A stretch of DNA of 64,000 nucleotides from Eucalyptus grandis (lineage: Eukaryota > Streptophyta > Magnoliopsida > Myrtales > Myrtaceae). The position numbers were made by a program, and so were the translations under genes. The DNA lies in assembly GCF_016545825.1 (NCBI RefSeq), contig NC_052616.1:53515716-53579715 (forward strand), in the 5' to 3' direction. Below, piece after piece: positions 41,816-53,948 of the stretch. The notes beneath the pieces were generated by a model. It had not been told where the DNA came from, made no database searches, and was given only the letters and a program-made list of their open reading frames with translations. Within the stretch, counting starts at the first letter, position 1, and the number at the start of each line of letters is the position of its first letter.

Positions 41816-42666
41816 TCAATCATCTTGCATCAATATTCGAAATAGTTACGCCATTGACAGAACAGGAATTATCCGTGACTTGTCGGCGATATTGGGCGAA
41901 TCGTTCCACTGAGAAAGCTGGTCGTCAAGGATTTGCAAGAGTTCTGCTCTTGTTTTTCATCATAACAACCTCGGATGACATTGTAGGCCTGTGATATGCA
42001 TCTTCTTGAACACGTAACAGTCTGATTTGCATGCATCGCCTAAATTCTTCTGCACAGCACGAGTCAATTATCAACGGATCCAGCAGCTCCAATTCTCTTT
42101 CATCCTGCCACAGATGCCACGCCTGCAAATTCAAGATCTAATCAGTATCCTCACTCTCCTAGTAATTAAGACAAATGCTAATTATAATGAGTCAAAGTTC
42201 ATACATATGCAGCGAGGGTCAGTGCTTGTCTCGATAAATGAAAGCTAGCGTTTCTTTCTCCTGTTATTATCTCAAGCACAAGAAACCGAAGCTGAAAACA
42301 TCAGACTTAGTCGAATATACTCCCTCCATAGCCTATTCTGGGGCCATGTATCCACTGCTCCAGATAATCATAAAGAAAATGTGAGATAAATTGAGACATT
42401 CAACGAGCATTGTCAACTGAAGTGGCCTATAGGGCTATAACATCGTTTCAATGGCAAATTCGTCTTTAAATTTGCATCTACAGAGTAAATATTCATATCA
42501 TCAACCAGTAGATTAAGGAAATAAACACAACAAACCAAAAACACTGGACTCACTATGTTCCTACTATGGTTGCAGTGTTGGCTCCCTCGTCATTTCCGGA
42601 AAAAATTCGAGCCATTCCAAAGTCCGAGATCTTTGGTTTCATTTCAGAGTCCAATAATACAGTGCT

Positions 42667-43294
42667 TGTTGGAATATAATCTAGAGAAAACCAACTGTTT
42701 ATTTTAATCAGAATATCAATGTAATGGAGGTGAGGTACGAATATCCAAATCTCCTTAAGGCGATTAGTTCCTGCCAATGGTGCTCCATAGATTCACGAAC
42801 TATGCCTCCCAAGATATAACACCTCAAACCTGTTTGGATTACACTATGCAAACAAGACTCGGTCAAACCGTTCAATTGAACTAGCACACCCAAAAAAATC
42901 GGAAGAGTAGAAAAGTATATCAAAGCTCTTTTGGAATCGAGTCAGAAAAACCAAAACTCTATTGAAGCTCTATGCTCCCATCTATTTATAGAGATTTTTA
43001 GTTCATATACAGAAGAGATACATGAATTAAATAGATGCATGTATCCACGAAATTCATGAATCAAAAGATACGTGAATCCAAGATGTTCATGAATCCAGAG
43101 ACACTTGAATTCAAGAGATTTGTGAACTCAATAAATATATGAACTGAAAGATACATGAATATAGGAAATTCATGAATTCAATAGATACATGAACAAAAAA
43201 AATTAAGAAATTCATGAATTCAAGAGATACTTGAACAGAAAAGACGTATCTTAATTTATTGGCTTTCGTTGATCCATTAACCATAATTATAACA
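42667..43294 (-). repeat. 3' LTR of the second copia (minus)
   Basis: 628 bases. Inside the element, at 43295-43305, the minus-strand purine tract TGTGAGGGAT precedes the LTR start. Within it is a patch of imperfect repeats built on ATTCATGAATC and GATACATGAA (about 43015-43245). Confidence 0.85.
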
Positions 43295-43961
43295 ATCCCT
43301 CACATTAATGGATCAACAAAACATTTTTTACTCGAAGGAATTTGAGCATGCCTGTTGAAATACACCGCATCAAGATAGGTAGCTGTCGCTTTAAACCTTC
43401 TTTAGTGAAAGCCTATCGAACTTACTGCGATGAACTAAGCCTTGAATCATCAGTTGTTTGTATAAGCCTAGACAATAAACCTCCCATAGAGTATTTCCAA
43501 TTCAAATTGGTTCTCGATTATGTTCGTTCTTTCGGCCCTAAACCTCTCAGGATTCATGCGTGCTTTAAAAAATCTAGCCTTTAAAGATTTTCATGGAGTT
43601 GGCCAGCTCCACGCATATAGGTGCATTCCTATTAAAGATATCCTACCATATCTTACTTGGATGCTACATTCCATCTTATAGGAATCATTAAACGTATAGC
43701 GTACCCTTAATAACACTATAGGAAAGCATTGTTGCATCATAGGAATGGGAGACGGTGCTTACACTAGAGTTTCCAGAATTTGCGTTGTCCTATTGAACTT
43801 AGACCATGGGATCTCCAATAGCATAGGTTAGGTTTCCACCCTGGAATTTCTTTATTGGGTTAAGGCTCTTAAACCCATTCCCCTCGATGCGTAGTTTATC
43901 TACTCTCTTGACAAACTTTTTATTAGCGGATCCGCAATATTTTCCTTTGACTTTACAAAGT

Positions 43962-44711
43962 CTAAAGAAATGATTCTATCCTTACGATATTATGTCTACG
44001 ATGAATGTGTCTAGACTTACCATTATAAATAACATTATTCGCTCTTGCAATGGCTACTTGATAATCACAGTGTATGCAAATTGCAGGCATAGGTTTTGGC
44101 AACACTGAAACATCTTCTAAAAAATGTCGAAGCCATTTTGCTTCTTCAGCAGCTTTATCCAAAGCAACAAACTCTGATTATATCATAGAGCACGTTATTA
44201 GATTTTGTTTAGAGGATTTCTATGACACTATGGCACCTCCTAGCACGAACACATATCCGTTAGTTGATTTCGATTCATTAGAATGTGAAATCCAGTTGGC
44301 ATCACACTAACCTTCCAAAATAGCTAGATATTTGCCATATTGTAGAAGATAGTCTTTTGTCCTTTTTAAATATCTTAATACTCTCATCAGAGCATTCCAA
44401 TGCTTGTGACCTGGGTTACTGGTATATCTACTCAATTTGATTACTAAGTACGCAATATCAGGTTTAATGCAGTTCATGATATACATGATGCTGCCGATTA
44501 CTTGAGAGTATTCCAGCTGTCTGACACTATGTCCAGTGTTCTTTCTTAAAGTTAGGTGTGGAAGAAAATGATTGTTTGCATCTTTGATGCCGAATCCTTT
44601 AAATCTCTCAATTACCTTTTCAATGTAACGAGATTGTGTTAAACCTAAGCCATTAGAATTTCTTAGAATTTTGATGCTGATTATAACATCCGCTACACCT
44701 AAATCATTCAT
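43962..44711 (-). pseudogene. copia RT C-terminal part and RNase H remnant
   Basis: From 44711: [48 protein letters not shown] and [17 protein letters not shown]. RNase H pieces KAAEEAKWLRHFLEDV and KSRHIHRRHNIVR lie at 44162-43962. The upstream RT block with YVDD is absent: integrase-side sequence ends near 44765, only about 50 bases away. Confidence 0.85.
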
Positions 44712-44764
44712 CTTAAAGTTCTTCTTGAGAATGTTCTTGGTGATTTTGATTCTCTAAGCCTTTT

Positions 44765-46177
44765 TTAAGAAAGATCTCCTTGATTTCTTTCTACTAGATA
44801 TATATCCTCAAAAAATTCAGCATCCCTTGATTCTAGGATTATATTGATATGGATTTCCGCATTTTCAGATTTGTGAACCAAAAATCTATATGCACTACTA
44901 TTTTTAGCATAACCGATGAATATGCAATCCACCGTTTTAGGTTCCAACCGAATTTGTTTAGGAGGAGGAATTGCCACATTGGCCAAGCACCCCCACACTT
45001 TTAGAAAATTGTAGGATGACAACTTTCCATTCCATAACTCGTATGGAGTTTTACCAGTCTTTTTGTGGGGTATTTTATTAAGAATATAATTTACAATTAA
45101 AACTGCCTCCCCCCACAAGTTCTGAGCCAAACTTGAACTCAAAAGCATGGCGTTAGCCATCTCTTTTAGCGTCCTGTTCAATCGTTTAGCAACTCCATTT
45201 TGTTGTGGAGTATAAAGTGCAGTTATTTAGAGAATTATTCCAAAACTAGCACAAAATTCTTTGAAATTAATTGAACTATATTCTCCTCCTCTATCAGACC
45301 TAAGCACTTTGATTCATTTATCAAAGTTGGTTTTCAACTTCATTTTTATACTTGACAAACATGCTCATAGGCTCATCTTTGCTAGTTAGTAAATAAACAT
45401 AGCAAAATCTAGTATAGGCATCCACAAATGTGATGAAGTACTTCTTTCCGCCTTTACTTTCTACAAAATTTAAATCATGTATATCGCTATGGATTAATTA
45501 TAGAGGTTCACTTGTCATTTCAACGGATTTGAAAGGTTTCTTGACAAACTTGGCCTCAACACAAGTCTCACGCTTGTAACGAGCATCCAACTCAAATCTT
45601 GGAATTAACCCCAAGTTTGCCATTCTCTTCATTGTACCATAGTTTACATGTCCTAATCTACCATGCTATAGATAAGGAGACATAATAGTGTAAACTGAAG
45701 AATTTTCTTTATTTATAGTCTTTGGGTACACATAATTCGAGTTTACATCAATGACAACCACATTGGCTTTAAACATATAATTACACAAGTATCATTTCCC
45801 CACATACATCCCCCCTTTTGAAAGTACAAACTTGTTAGATTCAAATACAACTTTCAAACCCTTCTTGACAAGTATGGGGCTAGAAATTAGATTTTTCTGA
45901 ATCTCTAGTAATGCAGCACATTTAGCAGGGTGACCTCCTTGCTAGATGTAAACTTTAGGATTACATTTCCTCTTCTAGCAATCTTTGCTGATGCAGAGTT
46001 AGCCATATAAAGCTTCTCATCTTCTTCAGCCTTCTCATAAGATGAGAACATGTGTTTATTTGCACATATGTGATTTGTGGCATCTGTGTCTAGCCACCAG
46101 CCATTAGTGTTTGACACCAAAAATGCTTCGGACATTACCACATAAGACAATCTCTCAATATTGTCATCTTTTGTCAA
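44765..46177 (-). pseudogene. copia protease and integrase remnants
   Basis: Protease at 46177-45905 has WWLDTDATNHICANKH, with Asp in place of the Gly of the DTG active site. Integrase is broken between 45900 and 45181. The segment at 45181-44765 (LNRTLKEMANAMLLSS..., LWGEAVLIVNYILNK, TPYELWNGK) is open. Just upstream, NGVAKRLNRT has Lys where the catalytic Glu of NGVAERxNRT is expected. Confidence 0.85.
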
Positions 46178-47271
46178 ATTCAGTTGCTAGGCTGCACCAT
46201 CGTTTTTGCCTTTTTTCGAGCGCTTCTTGCAATCCTTAGCACGATGGCCAGGCTTGTTTCATATAAAACATGTCCCTTGGAATTTCTGGAACTGTTCTTT
46301 TTGTTTGTCTTTTCCTTGAAAAGACATTATCCCTTTTTCTATCTTGTTTGGATTTGGAAGATTCCACAGTGTTGGCATTTGCCTCAGAAGAAGGGTTCGC
46401 ACTCCTTCTATTTTCCTTCTCGATTTTGAGGCGCAAAATGAGATCTTCAAAGCTTATCTCCTTCTGTTTGTGCTTCAAATAATTTTTGAAGTTTGACTAG
46501 CCCGGAGGCAGTTTCTCAATCATGCCTACCACTTGGAATGATTCACTAAGTATCATTCCCCCAGCAGGGATGTCACTCAGAATTAATTGTAATTCTTGAA
46601 CCTAACTCATGACAGATTTAGAATTTACCATCTTGTAGTCCAAGAATTTGGCAACCAAAAATTTCTTGGTGCCAGCGTCCTCAATCTTGTATTTTTCTCT
46701 AAGTACTCCCATAACTGTTTAGCAGTTTCAATAATACAATAAACATTATATAGAGAATTCACTAAGCAATTAAGAATAAAATTTCGGCATAAGAAGTCCC
46801 CATGCTTCCAAGCCTCCAATGCACCAAGTATCATGACATCATGCTCATCTGGACTAATTATTGGGCACACCTTTGATAAATATTTCGTCAAATTTAGCAT
46901 GCTCAGATAGAAAAACATCTTCTACTACAACTGTTTAAAGCCCACTCCGGTGAATTTCTCTGGTTTCTCATTAGCTGTAATTGGAGGTGTTGCCATCATA
47001 GTAGGCAAAATTTGTTGAACTATCCCTTCGGAAACGGAGCCAAAAGCCATTTGGCTTGTATCGTTTTGAAAAAATAGTCCCGGGCATACTAGTCGTATGA
47101 CTTGTACTCACACCACCAAAAATTGATGTTGGCCCAAGGGCCCATAGCATTGGCTGCTACAAATTTAGACCCTAAGGGCTGAACATCTTCCATAGCAATG
47201 GTCGAATCGACCATAGGAACGTCTCCTGAAACATTTTGGACATTATAGGCCACTTGATAGTTTTCAGCCAT
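46178..47271 (-). pseudogene. copia gag remnant with a stop in the zinc knuckle
   Basis: Gag starts MAENYQVAYNVQNVSGDVPM at 47271. Later pieces include HDVMILGALEAWKHGDFLCRN and IIETAKQLWEYLEKN. The zinc knuckle near 46260-46210 reads CFI*NKPGHRAKDC: the second Cys codon has become TGA. Confidence 0.85.
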
Positions 47272-47299
47272 CTCAATAATCTAACAAGAACAACAAATA

Positions 47300-47911
47300 A
47301 TGAGTGATCTAATCCAGAGAAAACCAACTGTTTGTTGTAATCAGAATATCAATGTAATGGAGGTGGGGTACGGATATCCGAATCTCCTTAAGGTGATTAG
47401 TTCATGCCAATGGTACTCCGTAGATTCACGAATTATGCCTCTCAAGATACAACACCTCGAACCTGTTTGGATTAACACTATGCAAACAGGACTTAGTCGA
47501 ACCGTTCAATTGAAATAGCACATCCAGAAAAATCGAAAGAGTAGAAAAGTATATAAAAGCTCTTTTGGAATCGAGTCGGAAAAACCAAAACTCTATTGAA
47601 ACTCTATGCTCACATCTATTTATAGAGATTTTTAGTTCATGGACATAAGAGATACATGAATTAAATAGATGCATATATCCATGAAATTCATGAATCAAGA
47701 AATACGTGAATCCAATAGGTTCATAAATCCAGAGACATGTGAATTCAAGAGGTTTGTGAACTTAATAAATACATGAATTAAAAGATACATGAATCTAATA
47801 GATACATGAACAAAAAAATTTAGGAAATTCATTAATTCAAGAGATACGTAAACATAAAAGACGTATCTTAATTTATTGGGTTTCGTTGATCCATTAACCA
47901 TAATTATAACA
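47300..47911 (-). repeat. 5' LTR of the second copia (minus), altered inner end
   Basis: Matches 42680-43294 closely, but the expected CCAACA end and primer site are replaced by unrelated bases at about 47281-47308, so the inner boundary is approximate. Confidence 0.8.
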
Positions 47912-49054
47912 TTGCTTGCCTTCATGTCTCTGTGAATGATTCTTAGGTGGGAATCCTCATGTAGGTAAAGAACCCCACGTGCTATTCTGTTTATGATGTC
48001 AATGCATTTTCTCCAGTCTAGTTTAGCCCGCCTCTCTCGATCTGGCAGCAAAAACAAGAACGAACATTTTAGAAAGATATGTTAGATATTGAAAGCCAAA
48101 ATTTCATTATGTTTAATTCAACAAACCGAAAAGGATGACATCCAGGCTGCCAATGGACATGTACTCATAGACAAGAATCTTCTCTTCGCTATCGGCACAA
48201 AATCCCAAAAGCTTAAAGAGATTTTTATGCTGGAGCTTCATTATGAGCAAGACTTCATTTGTATATTTCCTCGGTAACCGACTCGGTGCTTGAGAGATGA
48301 CACCACTGTTTCTACTCAGGATCATAATCTGAATCGCAGCAAATTTAGACATTAATATGTAGTCATTTTCCCCTGTATTTTATATCCTCGCTACCTTGTA
48401 AACAGGGCCAAAACCACCTTGTCCCAGCTTGTTTGATGCAGAGAAATAGTTAGTAGCAGTTAGTATGGCCGTAAATTCGATAAATGGGAAAGTTGGAACA
48501 TTCTTGTCAAATCTTTGTCGAAAAATCCCATTCATGAAACTAGTATTATCACTGGTATAGTCAGTATTGTGGAGCATGCCGAGCTGGATAAATGATCTAT
48601 TACCTGCAAAAATTTTGAGGAAGAAAGCAGAACTACAAAGGATGAGAAAAATGCCGGACAATTTGGAGAACAAGCTTCAAGACTTTGATAAGCACTTTGG
48701 AGGGCCAAATTACCTCTTCTTTATCTGCTGTGGATTTGAAGATAGCAAACGTGGGACGCCAAAAGCGGTACTGCTAATCCGGTTGCTACAATCGAAAGAA
48801 TCACAATCAACCCCATTTTCTTTCTGCTAGCTGCACAGTGCAGAAAATTATTGCGATTATTTCTCATCCTGATACGAATGTACACTACACTACCAAAGCA
48901 TGTGTGCAGAAAGGGAGAACTACTTAAATAAACTTGCCTCCCTAAGTGGTTTGATTAGGCTCGGGCGCAGTTTTCCCTTCATAGAACGCATACTCCACAT
49001 ACCTCAAAAAGCAGCTACAGCTAAGGATCCTCACGCCAACCGACAAAGAACAAT

Positions 49055-50027
49055 GACGCGTTTGGTAACGATTTTGTTCCCGAGAACAATTTTTTGAGCT
49101 AAAGAACGCGTTTCGAATCGTACAAATTTTTTTATTCTGGAATAGAAAAAAACATAAATGTGTTTGGCAACTAAATAAAATTTCTATTCCAATTCTAAAA
49201 TTTTATCAAATTATAGAATTTTATTGATTAATTATATTTATACAAAGTAATAAACATATTAAATAATCAATTTTTTATTAAATAGTAAATAAACTATAGT
49301 ATAAACTATAAATATAAATACTAAATAATAAATTAAAATACAAAATTAAATATGTATTCTACAAAAAGCAAAATTTCTATTCATACTTCAAATCATTTTT
49401 TTTATTTTTTAAATAATTTATTATTATTTTTCTTTTTTCCTTTCTTCCTTCTCTCCTTCTTCTTCTTCAAGCTGGCCGGTCGCTACCCTTGGGATGACCG
49501 GTGACCGGCCAGACAAGGACCGATGACCTCACTGGAGCATCACTGACCCTTGGCGAGGTTGGTCCTCTTTGGCCGAGCCTTGCTGGCAGTTGGGTGAGGC
49601 TTGCTGAGCCTCGCCGGTGGCTGGGCTTGCCTCCGCCGAGCTCACGCACTCGCCCTAGCTTGGCGAGCCTCTAGCAAACTTGTCGGACCGGTTGCTGACA
49701 ACCGGCGGTGGCGGGCGGCGACGGTGGATGGAAGCGAACGGCAACCGTGGCGGTGGCAAGAGTAGATGAAGAAGAAGAAAATGGAAGAATAAGAAGAGAA
49801 AAGGGAAGAAGAAAAGAAAAAATGGGGTTAATTCTTTTGTCTTGGGAACAAGAATAATCTTTTTTTTTACTATTCTTGATTATGTTCCAAATATATTTTT
49901 GGGAACAAAAAAATAGAAATTTATTTCCGGGAACAAATTTTTTACCAAATACGATTCTATTCCAAAACTACTCATGGGAACAAAAAATCAGAATCAGTCA
50001 CTATTAGAATGGTTAACAAACAGACCC
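49055..50027. mobile_element. Non-autonomous DNA-transposon-like insert in CRK-g exon 1
   Basis: About 970 bases break the DUF26 exon between AAGAACAAT and TTGGCCAAC. CAAT flanks both sides. The ends are imperfect inverted repeats (GCGTTTGGTAACGATT left; CTGTTTGTTAACCATT on the other strand at the right), followed on both sides by TGTTCCC/GGGAACA motifs. The ends are AT-rich; the centre (about 49460-49760) is GC-rich with CCGG/GCCGG motifs. No transposase. hAT- or Harbinger-type assignment cannot be decided from the short target duplication. Confidence 0.65.
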
Positions 50028-50693
50028 CAATTGGCCAACATATCTTCTATTTTGAAGACAGATGTTGCATTGCTTCCATATAGGTCTTTTCACACTGCAG
50101 CAACGCATATAGCATTGACATGCTCGCATCTTTGAACTCGACTGCTCCGGTCGCATACATGTCTGACAAAGGATCAAACGCCACCACTTTGGTGAGATTC
50201 TGCAATGTGGTGTTAACAACTAATTTGAACTGGGCGGACTGCGAAACATTCATCGTATTGTCCTTCCATATGTTGCCCGTAACATTCAAACGGTCAGTGA
50301 AATCCCAACCTGAGTGTTGCGACTGGCAGACTTCCTCCCAGACCATTGCCTCGGTATTATTAGGACAGAACCTCTGTTTGTCTGCGAGGCTGAGTCTATG
50401 CAGTTTCTGCAATCTTGGTTACTAGCATAATTCAAGCACATGTACTGACCATAGACTCTATCTGTGCCATTGTCATAATAGGTACTATAGAAATTTGAGA
50501 GAAAAGCATTCGAGGACATATTCGTGATGAAAATATGGAGGTTATTCTGAAACGTGCTGTTGACGGCATAATACCCAGTTTCTGAACAGAGAATGTGAGG
50601 GGGATCGGCGCGTAAAAGGCGGACTAAACTGGGGAGAATAAAATAAGCAAGAAGGCAATGGATGATCACTGAAGCACTTTGGTAATGAGCCAT

Positions 50694-51330
50694 TTCTTAG
50701 TCTATCCGGGTTCGTGTTCAAGCTCCAGTTCGAGCTGAGATTTATAAGATGCACAATTCACGGTCCCGTCTTAGTCTCTGACGTTGTAATTAAAGGGTTA
50801 TTTCCAGGAGATTACGTTTGAGTCATCTTATAAAATTTTCAGGTTTTTCTGGAGAGAATGACATGTGGATTAATAAATAGTTAGGAGAAGAACCATGTAA
50901 AGGTTTTTCAAAGACTAAAAATATAATATTTCATTCAATCTGCACTGCGTTTTAATCGTTATGTGTGATGTAATTAAGAAACGGTCAAATTATGAATTTC
51001 CTATCCCTATTTGCTAAAGAAATAAATTCTGATTAGCTGTCCCTGATCACTTGGTTTTTCTCTTCCTCATCTTTTCTCTTACAAACCTGGTACGGCGCTA
51101 ACCATATTTATCAGGGCATAAGCAGAATTCTATTATTTCGTGCCAAAAACTAGAATTTTTTTTCTCCTATTGATGTATATCAATTAAATAATGATAATAT
51201 TAGCTAGTTTCAAGTAAGATTTTTTAGTGTAATCTAAATTCATCTTTAATTATTTCAAGATCTGAGCTTGTGACTTCCATACTCAGATCTCATTCCTTTC
51301 CAACTTGATTTTCTGCGACACTTTCACCCG
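50694..51330. promoter_or_regulatory. Upstream region of CRK-g (type-B promoter copy)
   Basis: Shared with 25075-25900 and, in part, with 12330-12487 and inverted at 12251-12317. It probably contained the type-B promoter. Confidence 0.5.
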
Positions 51331-52348
51331 CTTTACAATTGTGAAAGCAAGATACATTCAAACATATTTGTGCTGTTTTGTGGTAATAATTTATCACCAG
51401 TAGTAATAACAACAACAACAATAATAATTTCCATTAAATAAAAATTTGTTGGAAGTACTAATTCTACTCATTTTGTTTCACCAAAAATATATGATTTAGA
51501 AAGCATTTTCCAAAAAATAGTTGCTTCTATTGTTTAAAAAAATTAGTCAATAGAGAATATTTTCATCATCGATAATAATCTGAACCTAACTATTTTTGTG
51601 GGCAACAACAAAAATTTCCATTCATTTATTTTTCTAGATGATATAAGCAATCATTTTTTGAAACATATTTTCCAAATTACTCATTTTCCACGAAACAAAC
51701 GCCCCTTGATCTCATGGTCACTTTTTTTCTTCATTAGCAAAGCTAATCAAGCATTTACCAAAAGAGAAACCACCATGTACATAGAAAATGATAGAAAATA
51801 GTTTAGTTGTTGCTCTGCCTCTATCCATCCTCTCACATATGCGAGACTATAATATCATATTAAGCATCTTTATTACTTGCAGTTTTGTTAATTAATTATC
51901 ACAAAAATAATTTTCGACTGCAGTTTTGTGTAATCAACTGTGGGATTTTATACCCATGCGAACAATTTAAGAAAAAATTCTAGATATTTTAATTGAACTG
52001 TAAAAGGGAAGAGCGACATAGAAATTGAAAAGTCTAGATCTGGTTAGCTGCCTTTCTAATTTCTGATTGGGACATCATGGCAAATAGCAAATGACTAAAC
52101 CAAATCCAACTCTTCCTCTTGGTGACCCAGGAAACCCCGAAAGTCGACAGCCGGCGGGTAGAACCTGGGGGTAATATGGGAAACCACCACCCCATGCCAC
52201 CGGGTCAGTCACCAAGTAACTCCACCAGCCCCCTTGCATTGCAAGGGCTTCAAACCTCTCTCCTCTCTCGCAAAGGATCACTGAAACCTATCCAGCGGAG
52301 CCACCACAGCCGGTGGTAAATCAACTCTTCCTTTGTCTCCTTCTCTAT
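51331..52348. other. AT-rich intergenic region
   Basis: Includes short AAC/AAT runs near 51408-51430. Frames are short and unrelated to known families. No gene seen. Confidence 0.5.
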
Positions 52349-52669
52349 CGAGCAAAATTGATGTCAGGACCACCATCATGTTCATGCCCTTGTCTTGTCA
52401 TTTTTATGGAAGGATCAATCACGTTTCCCAGGAACATGATGGTGGTCAAAATTGATGTCAGGACCACTAGCATGAGCCTGTATAGCCACTCAATTTACGT
52501 ATGCTAGTGGTCCTCTAATTGAATGGTCCTCTTAAATTGATGCGTCGGCGGGTCAGGAACTTTCTAGGAAACGTGATTGATCCTTCCATAAAAATGACAA
52601 GACAAGGGCATGAACATGGACAAGACAAGGGCATGAACATGATGGTGGTCCTGACATCAATTTTGCTCG
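52349..52669. repeat. Foldback repeat A with an internal second hairpin
   Basis: Left arm 52349-52430 and right arm 52568-52669 are near-perfect reverse complements. The right arm carries one extra tandem copy of a 23-base unit (GACAAGACAAGGGCATGAAC...). In the centre a 14-base perfect inverted repeat (52460-52473 and 52501-52514) forms a second hairpin. Looks like a MITE-type foldback or a hairpin-RNA locus. Confidence 0.85.
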
Positions 52670-53300
52670 GTTTATCTTGATAGCAATGCTCAAACCAAAC
52701 CACGAAAAGTCATCCTATTATTCATTGTTCCTCGTTGTTTTCCCTGATAATTTCGTTGTCTCGTGTTGAATAGCAAGATTCATTAACTAAGCAAGAGCTT
52801 TCAAGATAAACCGAAGCTGATTATGGAAAAGATGGAGGGCAGGTCGTGAGAATGGAAGAGGAAATAAGGAAGGTCAACTAAGTGATGAGAATAAAAAAGG
52901 AAACGATAGTGGAGATTGGTAAGGGCCACCCGTCTGAGTCGAAGGGGAAAGAATAAGAAGCTGGGGAATCAATGGAATATCAGCAAGAGATTGATGGAAT
53001 GGGCTGGCTGATGGCAAGTGAATGGGTTACATTCAAGGCAATATGAGTAGAAGCCGAAAAGGAAACCAAATGATTGCAAGTGCTAGTTTGGAAATGAATT
53101 AGAGAGATTCAAAATCAATTCTCAGTAACAAATCAAAGCCAAAATTCAGCAATTCTCCGAGAATCATCAATCAACTCCTCGAATCAAGACTTTCCAGTGA
53201 TACGTGGGAGATTTTTTGCTATAAAAGGAGACGGACGCACAATTGGGGGGAGGCAGTTCACTCACGAGATTCCCAAAGATTCACGAATATCTCATCATCA
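52670..53300. other. Purine-rich intergenic stretch
   Basis: Purine-rich around 52800-53060. Contains the start of a frame (53197) that runs into foldback B. No gene supported. Confidence 0.4.
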
Positions 53301-53630
53301 TCACATCCACATAACTTCTCTTGGAGACCTCTTCCTTCCGCTTCATCCGTCATCTATAGTCTCCCACCATGCCCTCTTAATTGGTCACTGTCATACAAGG
53401 GGACTCTGCTGGAGACTTGAATTATCGAGGAAAGTGATGGTGGAGACAATTGGAATGGCTGGGCATTCTGCGGAGAGTGATGCTTCCTCCCTCCTTTCCT
53501 CATATTCTACCGATTCTTGTCATGTATGATAGTGACCAATTAAGAGGGCATGGCATGGAGATGACCGATGAAGGGGAGAGACTATGGATGATAAATGAAG
53601 TGGAAGAGGTGTCCGAGAGGAATTATGTGA
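53301..53630. repeat. Foldback repeat B with diverged arms
   Basis: 53301-53395 and 53525-53630 are reverse complements with scattered mismatches and a small insertion (core GTGACCAATTAAGAGGGCAT). The spacer is 129 bases. Mismatched arms of about 95 bases resemble young miRNA-type hairpins; this is inference. Confidence 0.8.
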
Positions 53631-53718
53631 GATTGTGCTGCAAGAAGGTTGTGTTTGGCGATCCGCTAGGGCCTTGAATTAAAATTCATAGTGGACTTAG
53701 GCCCAGATTTCTCGTTTT

Positions 53719-53948
53719 GGAAAATGTTTTCAGTTGGCAGTGGAGAGATCAGGTATGCCCTCAACGTTAGGTGTTAAATAGTTTTGCAGAGTTTTGCAGA
53801 TAGAAGTTATAAGGGGTGGAGTGTATGCTACCACATGTTTTGTATGGAGGGATTGTGAATGAATCTTTTATTCATTATTGAAGCTATGTATGCATCATAT
53901 ACATGTTGTGTTTGTTTTAAATGCTTTAGCACTACATCTTGGCACATA
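53719..53948. repeat. Duplicate of 12488-12685
   Basis: GGAAAATGTTTTCA(C/G)TTGGC... to CTTGGCA(C)ATACA. In unit 1 the gypsy LTR begins just after the end of this match (12692). It marks the far edge of the duplicated CRK unit. Confidence 0.75.

Larger units (their letters stand above)
42667..47911 (-). mobile_element. Ty1/copia retrotransposon, minus orientation, decayed, inserted in CRK-g exon 5
   Basis: 5245 bases between flanks GTGCT (42662-42666) and TTGCT (47912-47916), a 5-bp duplication with one mismatch. The LTRs begin and end TGTTATAATTATGG...CCAACA on the minus strand. Gag, protease, integrase, the end of RT and RNase H are recognisable in copia order. The RT catalytic block is missing and several active-site residues are lost. 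Confidence 0.9.
41820..50693 (-). pseudogene. CRK-g: type-B CRK pseudogene split by a copia element and a DNA-transposon-like insert
   Basis: All parts of a type-B gene are present but broken. Exon 1 starts at 50693 (MAHYQSASVIIHCLLAYF), shifts frame near 50390-50410 inside the first DUF26, and is cut at 50027-49055 by an insert. It resumes at about 49054-48935 (YAFYEGKTAPEPNQTT). Exon 2 (about 48840-48710) has a stop in the juxtamembrane HSR*RR. Exon 3 (about 48600-48398) is good, with [10 protein letters not shown]. Exon 4 has lost the VAVKR start. Exon 5 reads to HRDMKASN at 47912, where the copia element sits, and resumes at about 42665 with SDFGMARIF. Exon 6 has a one-base deletion at about 42280. 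Exon 7 has an in-frame stop-free relic RLLRVQEDAYHRPTMS. The stop is at 41822-41820. Confidence 0.9.

Noticed and set aside
49467..49649. 60-codon minus frame in the GC-rich core of the insert in CRK-g
   Set aside because: No transposase or domain resemblance; kept only as part of the insert description.
53197..53529. 110-codon frame MIRGRFFAIKGDG...
   Set aside because: Most of it runs through foldback B and its spacer; no domain and no splice support.
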